A stretch of DNA of 30,203 nt from Lachnospiraceae bacterium UBA7054 (GTDB taxonomy: Bacteria; Bacillota; Clostridia; Lachnospirales; Lachnospiraceae). Position numbers and translations under genes: made by a program. The notes under the pieces are model-generated. The model did no database searches and was not told the origin of the DNA. It saw nothing but the letters and a program-made list of their open reading frames with translations. Positions 15,408 through 23,873 of the stretch are shown piece by piece (positions within the stretch are counted from its first letter, which is position 1; each line of letters begins with the position of its first letter). Location of the stretch: contig DLAF01000006.1 of the NCBI GenBank assembly GCA_002492725.1, positions 1 through 30,203 on the forward strand, written 5' to 3'.

Positions 15408-16505
15408 ATGCAAATGGGATTTCGCTGGTATGGCGAAGGCAACGATAGAATTTCGCTTGCGGATATCAAACAGATTCCGGGCGTGACAAGCATCGTGTGG
15501 GCGCTCCATGAAAAAATGCCCGGGGAGGTGTGGGAGAAAGAGGAGATTGCCAAAGTACAGAAGCAGTTGGAGCCGTATGGCTTTAACATGGATGTCGTGG
15601 AGTCTGTCAATGTACACGACGATATCAAAATTGGCCTGCCCAGCCGTGACGGTTATATAGCCAATTATATTCAGACGATCCGTAATCTGGCGGAGTTTGG
15701 GGTAAAGGTGATCTGCTATAATTTCATGCCTGTTTTTGACTGGACAAGAACGGATCTGTTCCATCCTGTCGGCGACGGATCGACGGCGCTGTACTATGAG
15801 GCGGACAAGATTCATGATGATCCGAAAGAGATGGCGGATTATATTCTTAACAACCTGAACGGTCTCACTTTCCCGGGCTGGGAGCCGGAGCGCATGGCAA
15901 AGCTGGATGAATTGTTTGAGGCCTATAAACCTGTGACAAAGGAAGTGCTCTGGGAAAATCTGAAATATTTTTTGGAAAGCCTGATGCCGGTATGTCATGA
16001 GTGCGATATCAAGATGGCCATTCATATGGATGATCCCCCGTGGGATATCTTTGGCCTGCCTCGCCTTTTGGTGGATGAGGAGTCCATTGGCAGGTTCTTG
16101 AAGATGGTAGACGATCCGTACAACTGCCTGACCCTGTGCTCCGGCAGTCTGAATGCAAACCCCAAAAATAATGTGGCCAAGATCGTATCGAAATACTGCG
16201 ATAGGATTGCTTTTGCGCATATCCGTAATGTGAAGCATTTTGACAACGGAGATTTTACCGAGACAAGTCACCGCGACTGCGATGGGGACACCGGTATTTT
16301 GGATATCGTCAAGGCATATCATGATGGCGGATTCGACGGCTATATCCGTCCCGACCATGGACGGCATCTGTGGAACGAAGGACCGGGGACTGTGCGTCCC
16401 GGATACGGTCTTTACGATCGAGCGCTCGGCATCATGTACATGTTGGGGATCTGGGATATGTTGGATAAGTTAGATGCGGAAAACTCCGGCAAAGGAGGTA
16501 AATAA
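15408..16505 (+). CDS. uxuA: Mannonate dehydratase
   Basis: Dehydrates D-mannonate to 2-keto-3-deoxygluconate in hexuronate (glucuronate) breakdown. The 365-residue length is typical of Gram-positive UxuA. The N-terminus MGFRWYGEGNDRISLADIKQ, the IGLPSRDGYIANYI segment, the metal-binding AIHMDDPPW, CSGSLNAN, FAHIRN and IRPDHGRHLW are all family hallmarks. The ATG at 15408 is chosen for the GAGGAGGGA ribosome binding site 8 nt before it; an ATG at 15414 is also possible, and an upstream extension to 15330 would read through the terminator. uxuB follows with only 2 bp between stop and start, so the two are translationally linked. No regulator (UxuR/KdgR/GntR), KdgK or KdgA gene is present in the window. 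Confidence 0.95.
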   Translation: MQMGFRWYGEGNDRISLADIKQIPGVTSIVWALHEKMPGEVWEKEEIAKVQKQLEPYGFNMDVVESVNVHDDIKIGLPSRDGYIANYIQTIRNLAEFGVKVICYNFMPVFDWTRTDLFHPVGDGSTALYYEADKIHDDPKEMADYILNNLNGLTFPGWEPERMAKLDELFEAYKPVTKEVLWENLKYFLESLMPVCHECDIKMAIHMDDPPWDIFGLPRLLVDEESIGRFLKMVDDPYNCLTLCSGSLNANPKNNVAKIVSKYCDRIAFAHIRNVKHFDNGDFTETSHRDCDGDTGILDIVKAYHDGGFDGYIRPDHGRHLWNEGPGTVRPGYGLYDRALGIMYMLGIWDMLDKLDAENSGKGGK

Positions 16506-16507
16506 AA

Positions 16508-18124
16508 ATGAAACTAAATGAACAGGGATTGATGGACAGGGCCGCATGGCAGGCGGCAGGATATGCGCTTCCGGAATATGACCGCGCGCAGGTGACAAAG
16601 GCGACACGGGAAAATCCCTTCTGGATCCATTTTGGCGCAGGCAATATATTCCGCGCCTTTCAGGCCAGAGTCGTCCAGGAGCTCTTAAACGACGGTGTTC
16701 TGGACAGAGGATTGGTCGTGGCGGAAGGGTTTGACTATGAGATCATTGAAAAGATGAACCGTCCGCATGACGACTATGGGATTGCCGTGACGTTAAAGGC
16801 GGACGGCAGTATAGAGAAAGCGGTTGTGGGAAGCGTGGTGGAATCCCATATTCTTGACTCTGCAAACGATGCGGAATTTGCGAGGTTAAAAGAAATCTTT
16901 ACCAAAGATTCGCTGCAGATGGCGACCTTTACGATCACGGAAAAAGGGTACAGCCTGATAAACGGAAAAGGCGAGTTGCTTACGGATGTGGAGAGGGATT
17001 TTGAGGCCGGCCCCGAAAAGCCCGGCAGTTATATCGGAAAAGTGGCATCTTTGCTGTATACGCGCTTTTTGGCAGGAGAAAAGCCGCTTGCCATGGTGAG
17101 TATGGACAACTGTTCCCACAACGGCGATAAGCTGTATGCGGCAATCAGCAGATTTGCAAAAGAATGGGTCGATCGGAAACTGGCGGATAAGTCTTTTGTG
17201 GATTATATCAACGATCCTGCCAAAGTGTCCTTCCCGTGGAGTATGATCGACAAGATCACACCACGTCCGGATGCGTCGGTAGAGCAGATGTTAAAGGAGG
17301 ACGGCGTGGAGGAGCTTGATCCGGTCATCACCACGAAGCATACTTATGTGGCGCCGTTTGTGAATGCGGAGGAGTGCGAGTATCTTGTGATTGAGGATGC
17401 CTTTCCAAACGGCAGGCCGCCGCTGGAAAAGGGCGGACTCATCTTTACGCAGAGGGAGACCGTCGATAAGGTGGAAAAAATGAAGGTCTGCACCTGCTTA
17501 AATCCCCTGCATACCTGCCTGGCGGTATTCGGCTGTCTTCTCGGCTACGAAAAGATTTCCGAGGAGATGAAGGATGCGGAGCTTACCGCACTGATTGGTG
17601 AGGTAGGATATCGTGAAGGACTGCCCGTGGTGATCAATCCGGGAATTTTGGATCCGAAGGAATTTATTGACACGGTGATTCAGGTGCGCCTGCCCAATCC
17701 CTTTATGCCGGATACGCCACAGCGTATCGCGACCGACACATCGCAGAAGCTGGCGATCCGTTTCGGGGAGACAATCAAGGCCTATCAGGCGGCGCCGGAT
17801 AAGGATGTGAACGATCTGAAGCTGATACCGCTTTTGTTTGCGGGATGGCTGCGCTATCTGATGGCGGTCGACGACGCGGGAGAACCTTTCGAATTAAGTC
17901 CCGATCCGCTGCTTGACACGGTATGCCCTTATGTGGCGAAGCTTGCGCTGGGAGGGAGTGTTGATGCGCAGGGATTGCGGCCGATTCTGGAAAATGAGAA
18001 GATTTTCGGTGTGAATCTGTATACGGTGGGGCTGGCGGAACAGGTGATATCCTATCTGGAAGAGCTGATCGCAGGGCCCGGAGCGGTGCGGGAGACATTG
18101 AAGAAAAGGGTCAGGAAGCAGTAA
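16508..18124 (+). CDS. uxuB: Fructuronate reductase (mannitol dehydrogenase family)
   Basis: A 538-residue member of the long-chain mannitol dehydrogenase family. It would reduce D-fructuronate to D-mannonate with NADH, giving the substrate of the upstream uxuA product. The N-terminal nucleotide-binding loop is IHFGAGNIFRAFQA (family consensus G-x-G-x-F-x-R-x-x-Q). The later MSMDNCSHNGD, the WSMIDKITPRP segment and CTCLNPLHTCLAVFG with its conserved Asn and His match the catalytic domain. It begins 2 bp after uxuA with AAAGGAGG in the uxuA 3' end. Context favours fructuronate over tagaturonate or mannitol, but the family as a whole overlaps in substrate. Confidence 0.88.
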   Translation: MKLNEQGLMDRAAWQAAGYALPEYDRAQVTKATRENPFWIHFGAGNIFRAFQARVVQELLNDGVLDRGLVVAEGFDYEIIEKMNRPHDDYGIAVTLKADGSIEKAVVGSVVESHILDSANDAEFARLKEIFTKDSLQMATFTITEKGYSLINGKGELLTDVERDFEAGPEKPGSYIGKVASLLYTRFLAGEKPLAMVSMDNCSHNGDKLYAAISRFAKEWVDRKLADKSFVDYINDPAKVSFPWSMIDKITPRPDASVEQMLKEDGVEELDPVITTKHTYVAPFVNAEECEYLVIEDAFPNGRPPLEKGGLIFTQRETVDKVEKMKVCTCLNPLHTCLAVFGCLLGYEKISEEMKDAELTALIGEVGYREGLPVVINPGILDPKEFIDTVIQVRLPNPFMPDTPQRIATDTSQKLAIRFGETIKAYQAAPDKDVNDLKLIPLLFAGWLRYLMAVDDAGEPFELSPDPLLDTVCPYVAKLALGGSVDAQGLRPILENEKIFGVNLYTVGLAEQVISYLEELIAGPGAVRETLKKRVRKQ

Positions 18125-18136
18125 GGGGAGGTATTT

Positions 18137-19096
18137 ATGAAACTGGTGGTATTAGAGCGCAATAGCGTGGGAACGGACGTTGATGTGAGCTGTTTCGAAA
18201 AATTCGGCGCGGTGGACTATTATCCAAATACCGTGGCAGAAAATACGGCAGAACGCGTTAAAGATGCTGACATCATTATCTCGAACAAAGCGCCGATGAA
18301 TGAAAGCACTTTAAAAGATGCGCCGAACGTAAAATTGATTTGTCTGTTTGCAACGGGCTATGACTGTGTGGATCTGGCATATTGTAAGAGCCGCGGGATC
18401 AAAGTGGCAAACGTAGTGGATTACAGTACAGCGGCGGTGGTGCAGCATACGCTTTTATTGGCACTTGCCCTGGAGGAAAAGCTGGCACATTATGATAATT
18501 ATGTGAAATCAGGAGCCTATGCGGCGCAGGATCGTTTTTCCAATTTCGACAAGGTTTTCGGGGAACTTGACGGAAAGACCTGGGGCATAGTAGGCATGGG
18601 CAATATCGGCCGCAGGGTGGCCAGGGTGGCGCAGGCTTTGGGATGCAGGATCATCTTTTATTCCGCATCCGGAAAGAGCAGCTGTACGGAGTATGAGCGG
18701 GTGGAGTTTGATCAGCTGCTTGCGCAGTCTGATATTCTGTCTTTGCATTGCCCGCTGAGTGACAGGACGAGGGGGCTGTTTCATCGGGAAGCTTTTGCCA
18801 AAATGAAGAAAACGGCAATTCTCGTCAATGTGGCGAGAGGTCCGGTGGTGGATACACAGGCGCTTTATGAGGCGCTGACGACAGGACAGATCGCGGCGGC
18901 GGGACTTGATGTACTGGAGAAGGAACCGATCACGAAGGATAATCCGCTTGGCAGCATTCAGGACAGTACGAAGCTGATCATAACACCACATATGGCATGG
19001 GCGAGCAAAGAGGCAAGGACGCGTCTGGTGGCTGAAGTAATGGAAAACATCCGGGCATTTCTGAACGGGGAAGAACGCAATATCGTCAATAAATAA
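18137..19096 (+). CDS. D-2-hydroxyacid dehydrogenase (NAD-dependent)
   Basis: A 319-residue D-isomer-specific 2-hydroxyacid dehydrogenase. These reduce 2-keto acids (glyoxylate, hydroxypyruvate, pyruvate and others). The Rossmann loop is GIVGMGNIGRRVA, with the catalytic Arg in VNVARGPVVD, Glu in GLDVLEKEP and His in TPHMAWAS. Substrate-side residues LFATGYDCVDL resemble glycerate or hydroxypyruvate reductase-like members. It starts 12 bp after uxuB with a GGGGAGG site and ends 12 bp before the amidohydrolase. It might reduce a keto acid derived from uronate breakdown, but sequence does not fix the substrate. Confidence 0.9.
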   Translation: MKLVVLERNSVGTDVDVSCFEKFGAVDYYPNTVAENTAERVKDADIIISNKAPMNESTLKDAPNVKLICLFATGYDCVDLAYCKSRGIKVANVVDYSTAAVVQHTLLLALALEEKLAHYDNYVKSGAYAAQDRFSNFDKVFGELDGKTWGIVGMGNIGRRVARVAQALGCRIIFYSASGKSSCTEYERVEFDQLLAQSDILSLHCPLSDRTRGLFHREAFAKMKKTAILVNVARGPVVDTQALYEALTTGQIAAAGLDVLEKEPITKDNPLGSIQDSTKLIITPHMAWASKEARTRLVAEVMENIRAFLNGEERNIVNK

Positions 19097-19108
19097 AGGA
19101 GGTATCAT

Positions 19109-20410
19109 ATGGGGATTGAGATCCGGAATACGCTGGCGGTGCTGCCGCAGGGCGCGGAGGATGTGGTACGGGAGACCACGATTTATATTGAAGGAGACAG
19201 GATAACCGGGATTGGCGACAAGCCGGCGGGTTTTGCGGCTGACAAGGTGATCGATGGGAAGGATAAGCTGGTAATCCCGGGATTGATCAACTGTCACACT
19301 CATTCTTATATGTCCTTTATGCGAAACGTGGCGGACGATCTTTCCTTTATGGATTGGCTTTTTGGCACAATCGATCCAATCGAGCAGCAGATGACGGACG
19401 AGGATACTTACTGGGGCGCAAATCTGGCGATCATTGAGATGATGAAGAGCGGTACCACCTGCTTTAACGATATGCAGATGAATATTCATCAGACCACCCG
19501 CGCGGTGAAGGAATCCGGGATGCGTGCCGTCATTTGCCGAGGCCTTGTGGGAAGCGGCAATGACGAGGCTGGGCAGATGCGCCTGCGTCAGGCGTACGAA
19601 GAAAGAGACGCAGCGGCGGACTGCAATCGGCTGACTTTTATGCTTGGCCCCCATGCGCCATATACGTGCGACGACGCCTTTTTGAAGATCGTGGCGGCGG
19701 AAGCGAAGCGGGAACATATGGCAATTCATACGCACCTGTCGGAAAGTGAAAGTGAGATTTCTCAGATACAAGAGAAATACGGCTGTACGCCGATTGCACT
19801 GTCGGAAAAATGCGGCCTTTTCGATGTGCATGCCATCGCAGCGCATTGTGTACAGGTAACGGATGAAGATATTGCTATCTTAAAACGGAAAAACGTCAGC
19901 GTTGTGACGAATCCTGCCAGCAATATGAAGCTGGGGAATGGATTTGCGCCCATTGCAAAGATGCTTGACGCGGGTGTGAACGTGTGTCTCGGCACGGACG
20001 GCGCGGCCAGCAACAACTGTCTGAATCTGTTCCACGAGCTGAGTTTACTTACGCTGATTCACAAGGGCACAGGCAGGACGCCTCAGTGTGTCAGCGCGAA
20101 AGAAGGTTTCCGCATTGCCACGATAAACGGTGCCAGGGCGCTTGGTTTGGAGAAGGAGATTGGTTCCATCGAGACAGGGAAAAAAGCGGATCTTGCCATT
20201 CTTGATTTGAATACGCCTTCTCTCACCCCGCGGAATAACCTGATTGCGGGCCTGTCATACTCCGCAAACGGCTCGGAGGTGGATACGGTCATCATTGACG
20301 GAAAAATCACCATGGAAGGGCGTAAGATCCTGACGATGGATGAGGCTTTGGTCTATCAAAAGATACAGGATATTATCGTAAAAATGGGACTTGACAAAAA
20401 AGTTTATTGA
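19109..20410 (+). CDS. mtaD: MTA/SAH deaminase-type amidohydrolase
   Basis: A 433-residue amidohydrolase of the 5'-methylthioadenosine/S-adenosylhomocysteine deaminase group. These convert the adenine of MTA, SAH or 5'-deoxyadenosine to hypoxanthine. Metal-site motifs are LINCHTHSYM (H63, H65), HLSESESEI (His and the Glu for adenine N), AAHCVQVTDEDI and LGTDGAASNN. SFMDWLFGTIDPIE matches the substrate-specificity loop of the SAH/MTA type. It starts at 19109 after AAAGGAGG. The S-adenosylhomocysteine hydrolase-like gene lies only one gene away, which supports a role in SAM by-product recycling. Guanine or cytosine deaminase is an alternative, though the motifs favour MTA/SAH. Confidence 0.85.
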   Translation: MGIEIRNTLAVLPQGAEDVVRETTIYIEGDRITGIGDKPAGFAADKVIDGKDKLVIPGLINCHTHSYMSFMRNVADDLSFMDWLFGTIDPIEQQMTDEDTYWGANLAIIEMMKSGTTCFNDMQMNIHQTTRAVKESGMRAVICRGLVGSGNDEAGQMRLRQAYEERDAAADCNRLTFMLGPHAPYTCDDAFLKIVAAEAKREHMAIHTHLSESESEISQIQEKYGCTPIALSEKCGLFDVHAIAAHCVQVTDEDIAILKRKNVSVVTNPASNMKLGNGFAPIAKMLDAGVNVCLGTDGAASNNCLNLFHELSLLTLIHKGTGRTPQCVSAKEGFRIATINGARALGLEKEIGSIETGKKADLAILDLNTPSLTPRNNLIAGLSYSANGSEVDTVIIDGKITMEGRKILTMDEALVYQKIQDIIVKMGLDKKVY

Positions 20411-20447
20411 TAATTGGTAAGATTTTTCCTGAATATGGTTATTTTTC

Positions 20448-20481
20448 TGGTATTGAGAAAAAAGTTCTGCTATAATATATG
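20448..20481 (+). promoter_or_regulatory. Candidate promoter of the EAL-HDOD gene
   Basis: TATAAT (20471-20476) lies about 45 bp before the start codon. TTGAGA (20453-20458) is only 12 bp away from it, but lies 17 bp from TATATG (20476-20481). Either pairing is possible, so the exact -10 is not settled. Confidence 0.4.
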
Positions 20482-20519
20482 TAATAGCCTTTAGTGAATA
20501 CATAAGGGGGAAAAATATT

Positions 20520-21758
20520 ATGTTGGCAACATTGATTCCGTATTTTGACAAGGATATGAAGGTCTCTGCTTATGCGCTGGCGTCGCAAAGAGAAAACTGC
20601 CTGTTGAATCCACCGATCTTTGGTTCGAGCAGTCCCAATGGTCTGGCGGAGATCGAGGGAGTGGAGATCGTTCGGAACATTGGAATTGACACCCTTTCAC
20701 CAGGGACGGATGTGTTGATTCCGGTGAGCCATATTGCCGTGTTTTCCTCAGATCTGGAGGCGCAGTGCGAGGAGCTTCAGGGCAGAGTGGTCTTTGTGTT
20801 TGACAATGCGGTGGAGAATACGGAGGCATACAGAAATCGGTTTGCACAGCTTAAGGAAGAGGGTTACAAGCTTGCCATCTCAAAGCTTCCCGTGAGCCAA
20901 TACGAGGCAAATAAAGAACTTCTGAAAATGATGGATTATGTTATTTTGGATCAGACAGAATTGGATCTGTCCAAGGTGAAGATTTATTTCAGACGTCAGT
21001 ATCCGCAGATCAAAATTTGTGTGGGTAACATCGACAGTCAGGAGATTTTTGACAGCCTAAAGGATGATGATAATTTCCATCTGTTTGAGGGAACGTTTTA
21101 CCGTATTCCGATCACAAAGGGCGAGACGGAGGTTTCTCCGCTTAAGATCAACTATCTGGAGCTTATGAATATCGTGAACGATGTGGACTTTGAGCTGACA
21201 AAAGCGGCGGATGTTATCGGGCGCGATACCGCATTGGTAGTGGAGCTTTTGAAAATGGTGAATCATATTGCCATCAATTCTCAGGTGACTTCCATCCGTC
21301 ATGCAGCGGCAATTCTGGGGCAGCGTGAGCTGAAAAAATGGATCAACACCGTGATTACGAAGGAGCTGTGTGCGGACAGGCCCAACGAGGTTGCCCGTAC
21401 TTCCATGCTGCGCGCAAAATTTATGGAGTGCCTGGCTCCTGTTTTTGGCTTAGGGATGAAGTCTTCCGAGGTCTTTTTGATGGGATTGTTTTCTATCCTG
21501 GATATCATCCTGAATATGCCCATGGAAGAGGCGCTCAAGATGGTTACAGTCTCCAAGGAAATCGAGGATGCGTTGGTGCATAGAAAAGGCAATCTTGCAG
21601 GCATTTATTCCTTTGTAATCAGCTATGAGGCGGCAGACTGGCAGGAGGTCAGCAGACAGCTCATCGTGTTGAATGTAGATACCGACACGATTTATCAGGC
21701 GTACACAGAGACGGTATGCTGGTATAAGACCATGTTTTTCGAATCGGATCAGGCGTAA
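20520..21758 (+). CDS. EAL-like/HDOD (YuxH-type) signalling protein
   Basis: A 412-residue protein with an N-terminal EAL-like barrel (about 60-200: VVFVFDNAV, LKEEGYKLAISKL, MMDYVILDQTELDL, IKICVGNIDS) followed by an HDOD domain (about 210-400: VNDVDFELTKAADVIGRDT, LLKMVNHIAINSQ, IRHAAAILGQRELKKWIN). This is the YuxH arrangement seen in other Firmicutes. The EAL part lacks the E-A-L and several metal-binding acidic residues of active c-di-GMP phosphodiesterases, so it is probably a sensor or scaffold. The HDOD part lacks HD catalytic residues, as is normal. The ATG at 20520 follows AAGGGGG. It sits between the SAH deaminase and the SAH hydrolase. Its role is unknown. Confidence 0.75.
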   Translation: MLATLIPYFDKDMKVSAYALASQRENCLLNPPIFGSSSPNGLAEIEGVEIVRNIGIDTLSPGTDVLIPVSHIAVFSSDLEAQCEELQGRVVFVFDNAVENTEAYRNRFAQLKEEGYKLAISKLPVSQYEANKELLKMMDYVILDQTELDLSKVKIYFRRQYPQIKICVGNIDSQEIFDSLKDDDNFHLFEGTFYRIPITKGETEVSPLKINYLELMNIVNDVDFELTKAADVIGRDTALVVELLKMVNHIAINSQVTSIRHAAAILGQRELKKWINTVITKELCADRPNEVARTSMLRAKFMECLAPVFGLGMKSSEVFLMGLFSILDIILNMPMEEALKMVTVSKEIEDALVHRKGNLAGIYSFVISYEAADWQEVSRQLIVLNVDTDTIYQAYTETVCWYKTMFFESDQA

Positions 21759-21855
21759 TAAGAGCGTCTGTTGCGAATAAAATCAGTGATGACAGGGCAG
21801 ACGACCATCACTATAATAAAAATTCGGCTGATGAAGAATGAAGGAGGACTCTGTT

Positions 21856-23103
21856 ATGAGTAGTGAAATCAGAGATCTGAATCTTGCCGAATCCGGTGAG
21901 AAAAAGATCGAGTGGGTGAAGCGAAACTGCGATCTGCTTCGCACCCTGGAAAAAGAATTTAGTGAGAGCAAGCCGTTTGCGGGCAAGAAGGTGACGCTGT
22001 CCGTTCACTTGGAGGCGAAGACCGCTTATCTGTGCCTGGTGCTGGCGGCAGGCGGGGCCCAGATGTATGTGACCGGCTCCAATCCTCTGTCCACGCAGGA
22101 CGATGTGGCGGCGGCTTTGGTCAAGGCAGGACTTGAGGTGCACGCCTGGTATGATGCAACGCCCGAGGAGTATGAGAATCATATTCGCGCAGTATTGGAG
22201 GCGGGGCCGAATATCATCATCGATGATGGCGGCGATCTGGTCAATATGGTGCATAAGGAGATGAAGCACCTGATTCCGAATATCATCGGCGGCTGTGAGG
22301 AGACCACTACAGGTATCATCCGCCTGGAGGCCATGAACAAGGCAGGCGAACTGAAATTCCCTATGGTACGCGTAAACAATGCGGCCTGCAAGCATTTCTT
22401 TGATAACCGATACGGAACGGGACAGTCCGTGTGGGACGGTATCAACAGAACTACCAACCTGATCGTGGCAGGCAAGATTGTGGTCGTGGCGGGTTACGGC
22501 TGGTGCGGCAAGGGGACGGCCATGAGGGCGAAAGGTCTGGGCGCGCGGGTCATCGTGACAGAGATTGATCCAATCAAGGCAATCGAGGCGGTGATGGATG
22601 GTTTTGATGTGATGCCGATGAAAGAAGCTGCGAAGGTAGGCGATTTCTTCATTACCGTGACGGGCTGCGACGGTGTGATTGATAAAGAAGACTTTGCGGA
22701 GATGAAAGAGGGCGCAATCCTCTGTAACGCGGGACATTTTGACTGCGAGATCGACATGGCGTGGCTGAAGGCGAACGCGGTGGAGACCAGAGAGCAGAGA
22801 AAGAATATCATGGGCTACAAACTGCCTACGGGACAGTGGATTTTTGTGCTTGCGGAGGGGCGTCTTGTGAATCTGGCAGCGGGCGATGGGCATCCCGCAG
22901 AGATCATGGATATGAGTTTTGCTATTCAGGCACTTTCCGCAAAGTATCTGGTGGAGCATGCGAGTGAACTCACAGAGAAGCTGATCGACGTGCCGGAAGA
23001 GGTAGATAAAGATGTGGCAAAGAGAAAGCTCGCTTTCCTTGGGAAAGAGATTGACGTGCTGACGCCGGAGCAGGAGAAGTATTTGAACAGTTACAGCTTA
23101 TAA
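21856..23103 (+). CDS. ahcY: S-adenosylhomocysteine (or S-inosylhomocysteine) hydrolase
   Basis: A 415-residue NAD-dependent adenosylhomocysteinase. It would cleave SAH, or its deaminated form, to homocysteine plus nucleoside. Motifs are SVHLEAKTAYL (H51, E53), GSNPLSTQDDVAAAL, IIIDDGGDLV, CEETTTGIIRL, the Lys/Asp/Asn set in ACKHFFDNRYGTGQS and the NAD loop VVVAGYGWCGKG. HLEAKT instead of HMTxQT, GYGWCGKG instead of GYGDVGKG, YGTGQS instead of YGC, and a C-terminus ending YLNSYSL instead of the usual KPDHYRY place it with Thermotoga and archaeal homologues. The ATG at 21856 follows AAGGAGGA. A terminator follows. Function as SAH or SIH hydrolase cannot be told apart by eye. Confidence 0.9.
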   Translation: MSSEIRDLNLAESGEKKIEWVKRNCDLLRTLEKEFSESKPFAGKKVTLSVHLEAKTAYLCLVLAAGGAQMYVTGSNPLSTQDDVAAALVKAGLEVHAWYDATPEEYENHIRAVLEAGPNIIIDDGGDLVNMVHKEMKHLIPNIIGGCEETTTGIIRLEAMNKAGELKFPMVRVNNAACKHFFDNRYGTGQSVWDGINRTTNLIVAGKIVVVAGYGWCGKGTAMRAKGLGARVIVTEIDPIKAIEAVMDGFDVMPMKEAAKVGDFFITVTGCDGVIDKEDFAEMKEGAILCNAGHFDCEIDMAWLKANAVETREQRKNIMGYKLPTGQWIFVLAEGRLVNLAAGDGHPAEIMDMSFAIQALSAKYLVEHASELTEKLIDVPEEVDKDVAKRKLAFLGKEIDVLTPEQEKYLNSYSL

Positions 23104-23111
23104 CCTATCAT
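23083..23111 (+). promoter_or_regulatory. Candidate promoter inside the end of ahcY
   Basis: TTGAAC (23083-23088), 17 bp spacer, TATCAT (23106-23111). The -10 overlaps the palindrome CCTATCATAGG (23104-23114). Transcription from here would pass the terminator hairpin at 23127-23154 before reaching the response regulator gene, so it could be a leader with attenuation, or chance. Confidence 0.35.
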
Positions 23112-23126
23112 AGGAAATAAATAAGC

Positions 23127-23154
23127 GCCGGGCAGGTGACACTGCCCGGCTTTT
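23127..23154 (+). terminator. Rho-independent terminator after ahcY
   Basis: GCCGGGCAG and CTGCCCGGC form a perfect 9-bp GC-rich stem with loop GTGACA, followed by TTTT. It lies about 24 bp after the ahcY stop. Confidence 0.9.
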
Positions 23155-23174
23155 GCAATAGTAAGGAGTACGCG

Positions 23175-23861
23175 ATGAAACGACTTTTCTTATTAGAGGA
23201 TGATTTGAGTCTGATAAACGGACTTTCTTTTGCTTTAAAAAAACAGGGATATGAAGTAACGGTTGCGCGTACCACAAGGGAAGCGGATGCGTTATGGGCA
23301 AAGGAAACGTATGATCTGGCAGTGTTGGATGTTTCGCTTCCCGATGGTTCCGGTTTTGATTTTTGCAGGAGGCTGCGTGAGACTTCTAAAGTGCCGGTAC
23401 TGTTTTTGACTGCTGCGGATGAGGAAACAGATATTATCATGGGGCTTGATATCGGGGGCGACGATTATATGACAAAGCCTTTTAAGCTGGCAATTTTTCT
23501 GTCGAGGATCAACGCCCTGATCCGCAGAAGCGAAAACTTCAGCTCCGCCCCGACGGAATTGGTTTCCAACGATATCAGAGTCAACCTGATAAAAGGGGAA
23601 GTATATAAAAAAGGACAATTACTTGACCTGACTGCAAGTGAATACAAACTGCTGTGCCTGTTTTTGGAAAATCCTGACTGCATTCTTTCCCCGGAACAGA
23701 TTTTGGGGAAACTGTGGGATTGTAATGAAAGCTATATTGATAACAATTCCCTTACCGTGTATATCCGCAGGCTGCGGACCAAGATTGAGGACGATCCGGG
23801 GGAGCCGAAGCGGATTGTGACCGTGCGGGGCATGGGATATAAATGGAATACGGCGGAGTGA
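23175..23861 (+). CDS. OmpR/PhoB-family response regulator
   Basis: A 228-residue two-component regulator. The receiver domain (about 1-115) has the acidic pair ED near LLEDD, phosphoacceptor D52 in AVLDVSLPDGSG, and K101 in DDYMTKPF. The winged-helix DNA-binding domain (about 130-228) has LTASEYKLLCLFLENP, YIDNNSLTVYIRRLRTKI and VRGMGYKW. The ATG at 23175 follows AAGGAG; an upstream extension to 23136 runs into the terminator. The kinase gene starts 12 bp downstream and an ABC transporter operon follows, so it most likely controls that transporter, by analogy with BceRS and similar detoxification modules. Candidate DNA sites are the TTGTA repeats at 24909-24925. Confidence 0.93.
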   Translation: MKRLFLLEDDLSLINGLSFALKKQGYEVTVARTTREADALWAKETYDLAVLDVSLPDGSGFDFCRRLRETSKVPVLFLTAADEETDIIMGLDIGGDDYMTKPFKLAIFLSRINALIRRSENFSSAPTELVSNDIRVNLIKGEVYKKGQLLDLTASEYKLLCLFLENPDCILSPEQILGKLWDCNESYIDNNSLTVYIRRLRTKIEDDPGEPKRIVTVRGMGYKWNTAE

Positions 23862-23873
23862 GGATGCTTAAAA

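Noticed and set aside
15321..16367. Long open frame on the minus strand opposite uxuA (348 codons)
   Set aside because: It is fully antisense to a clear mannonate dehydratase, is rich in His and Ile without any family motif, and has no good ribosome binding site.
18509..19846. 445-codon minus-strand frame across the dehydrogenase and amidohydrolase genes
   Set aside because: Spans two certain genes on the other strand and their intergenic gap; composition is His/Arg-rich and typical of shadow frames.
21811..22959. 382-codon minus-strand frame opposite ahcY
   Set aside because: Shadow of a strongly conserved gene; no recognisable domain.
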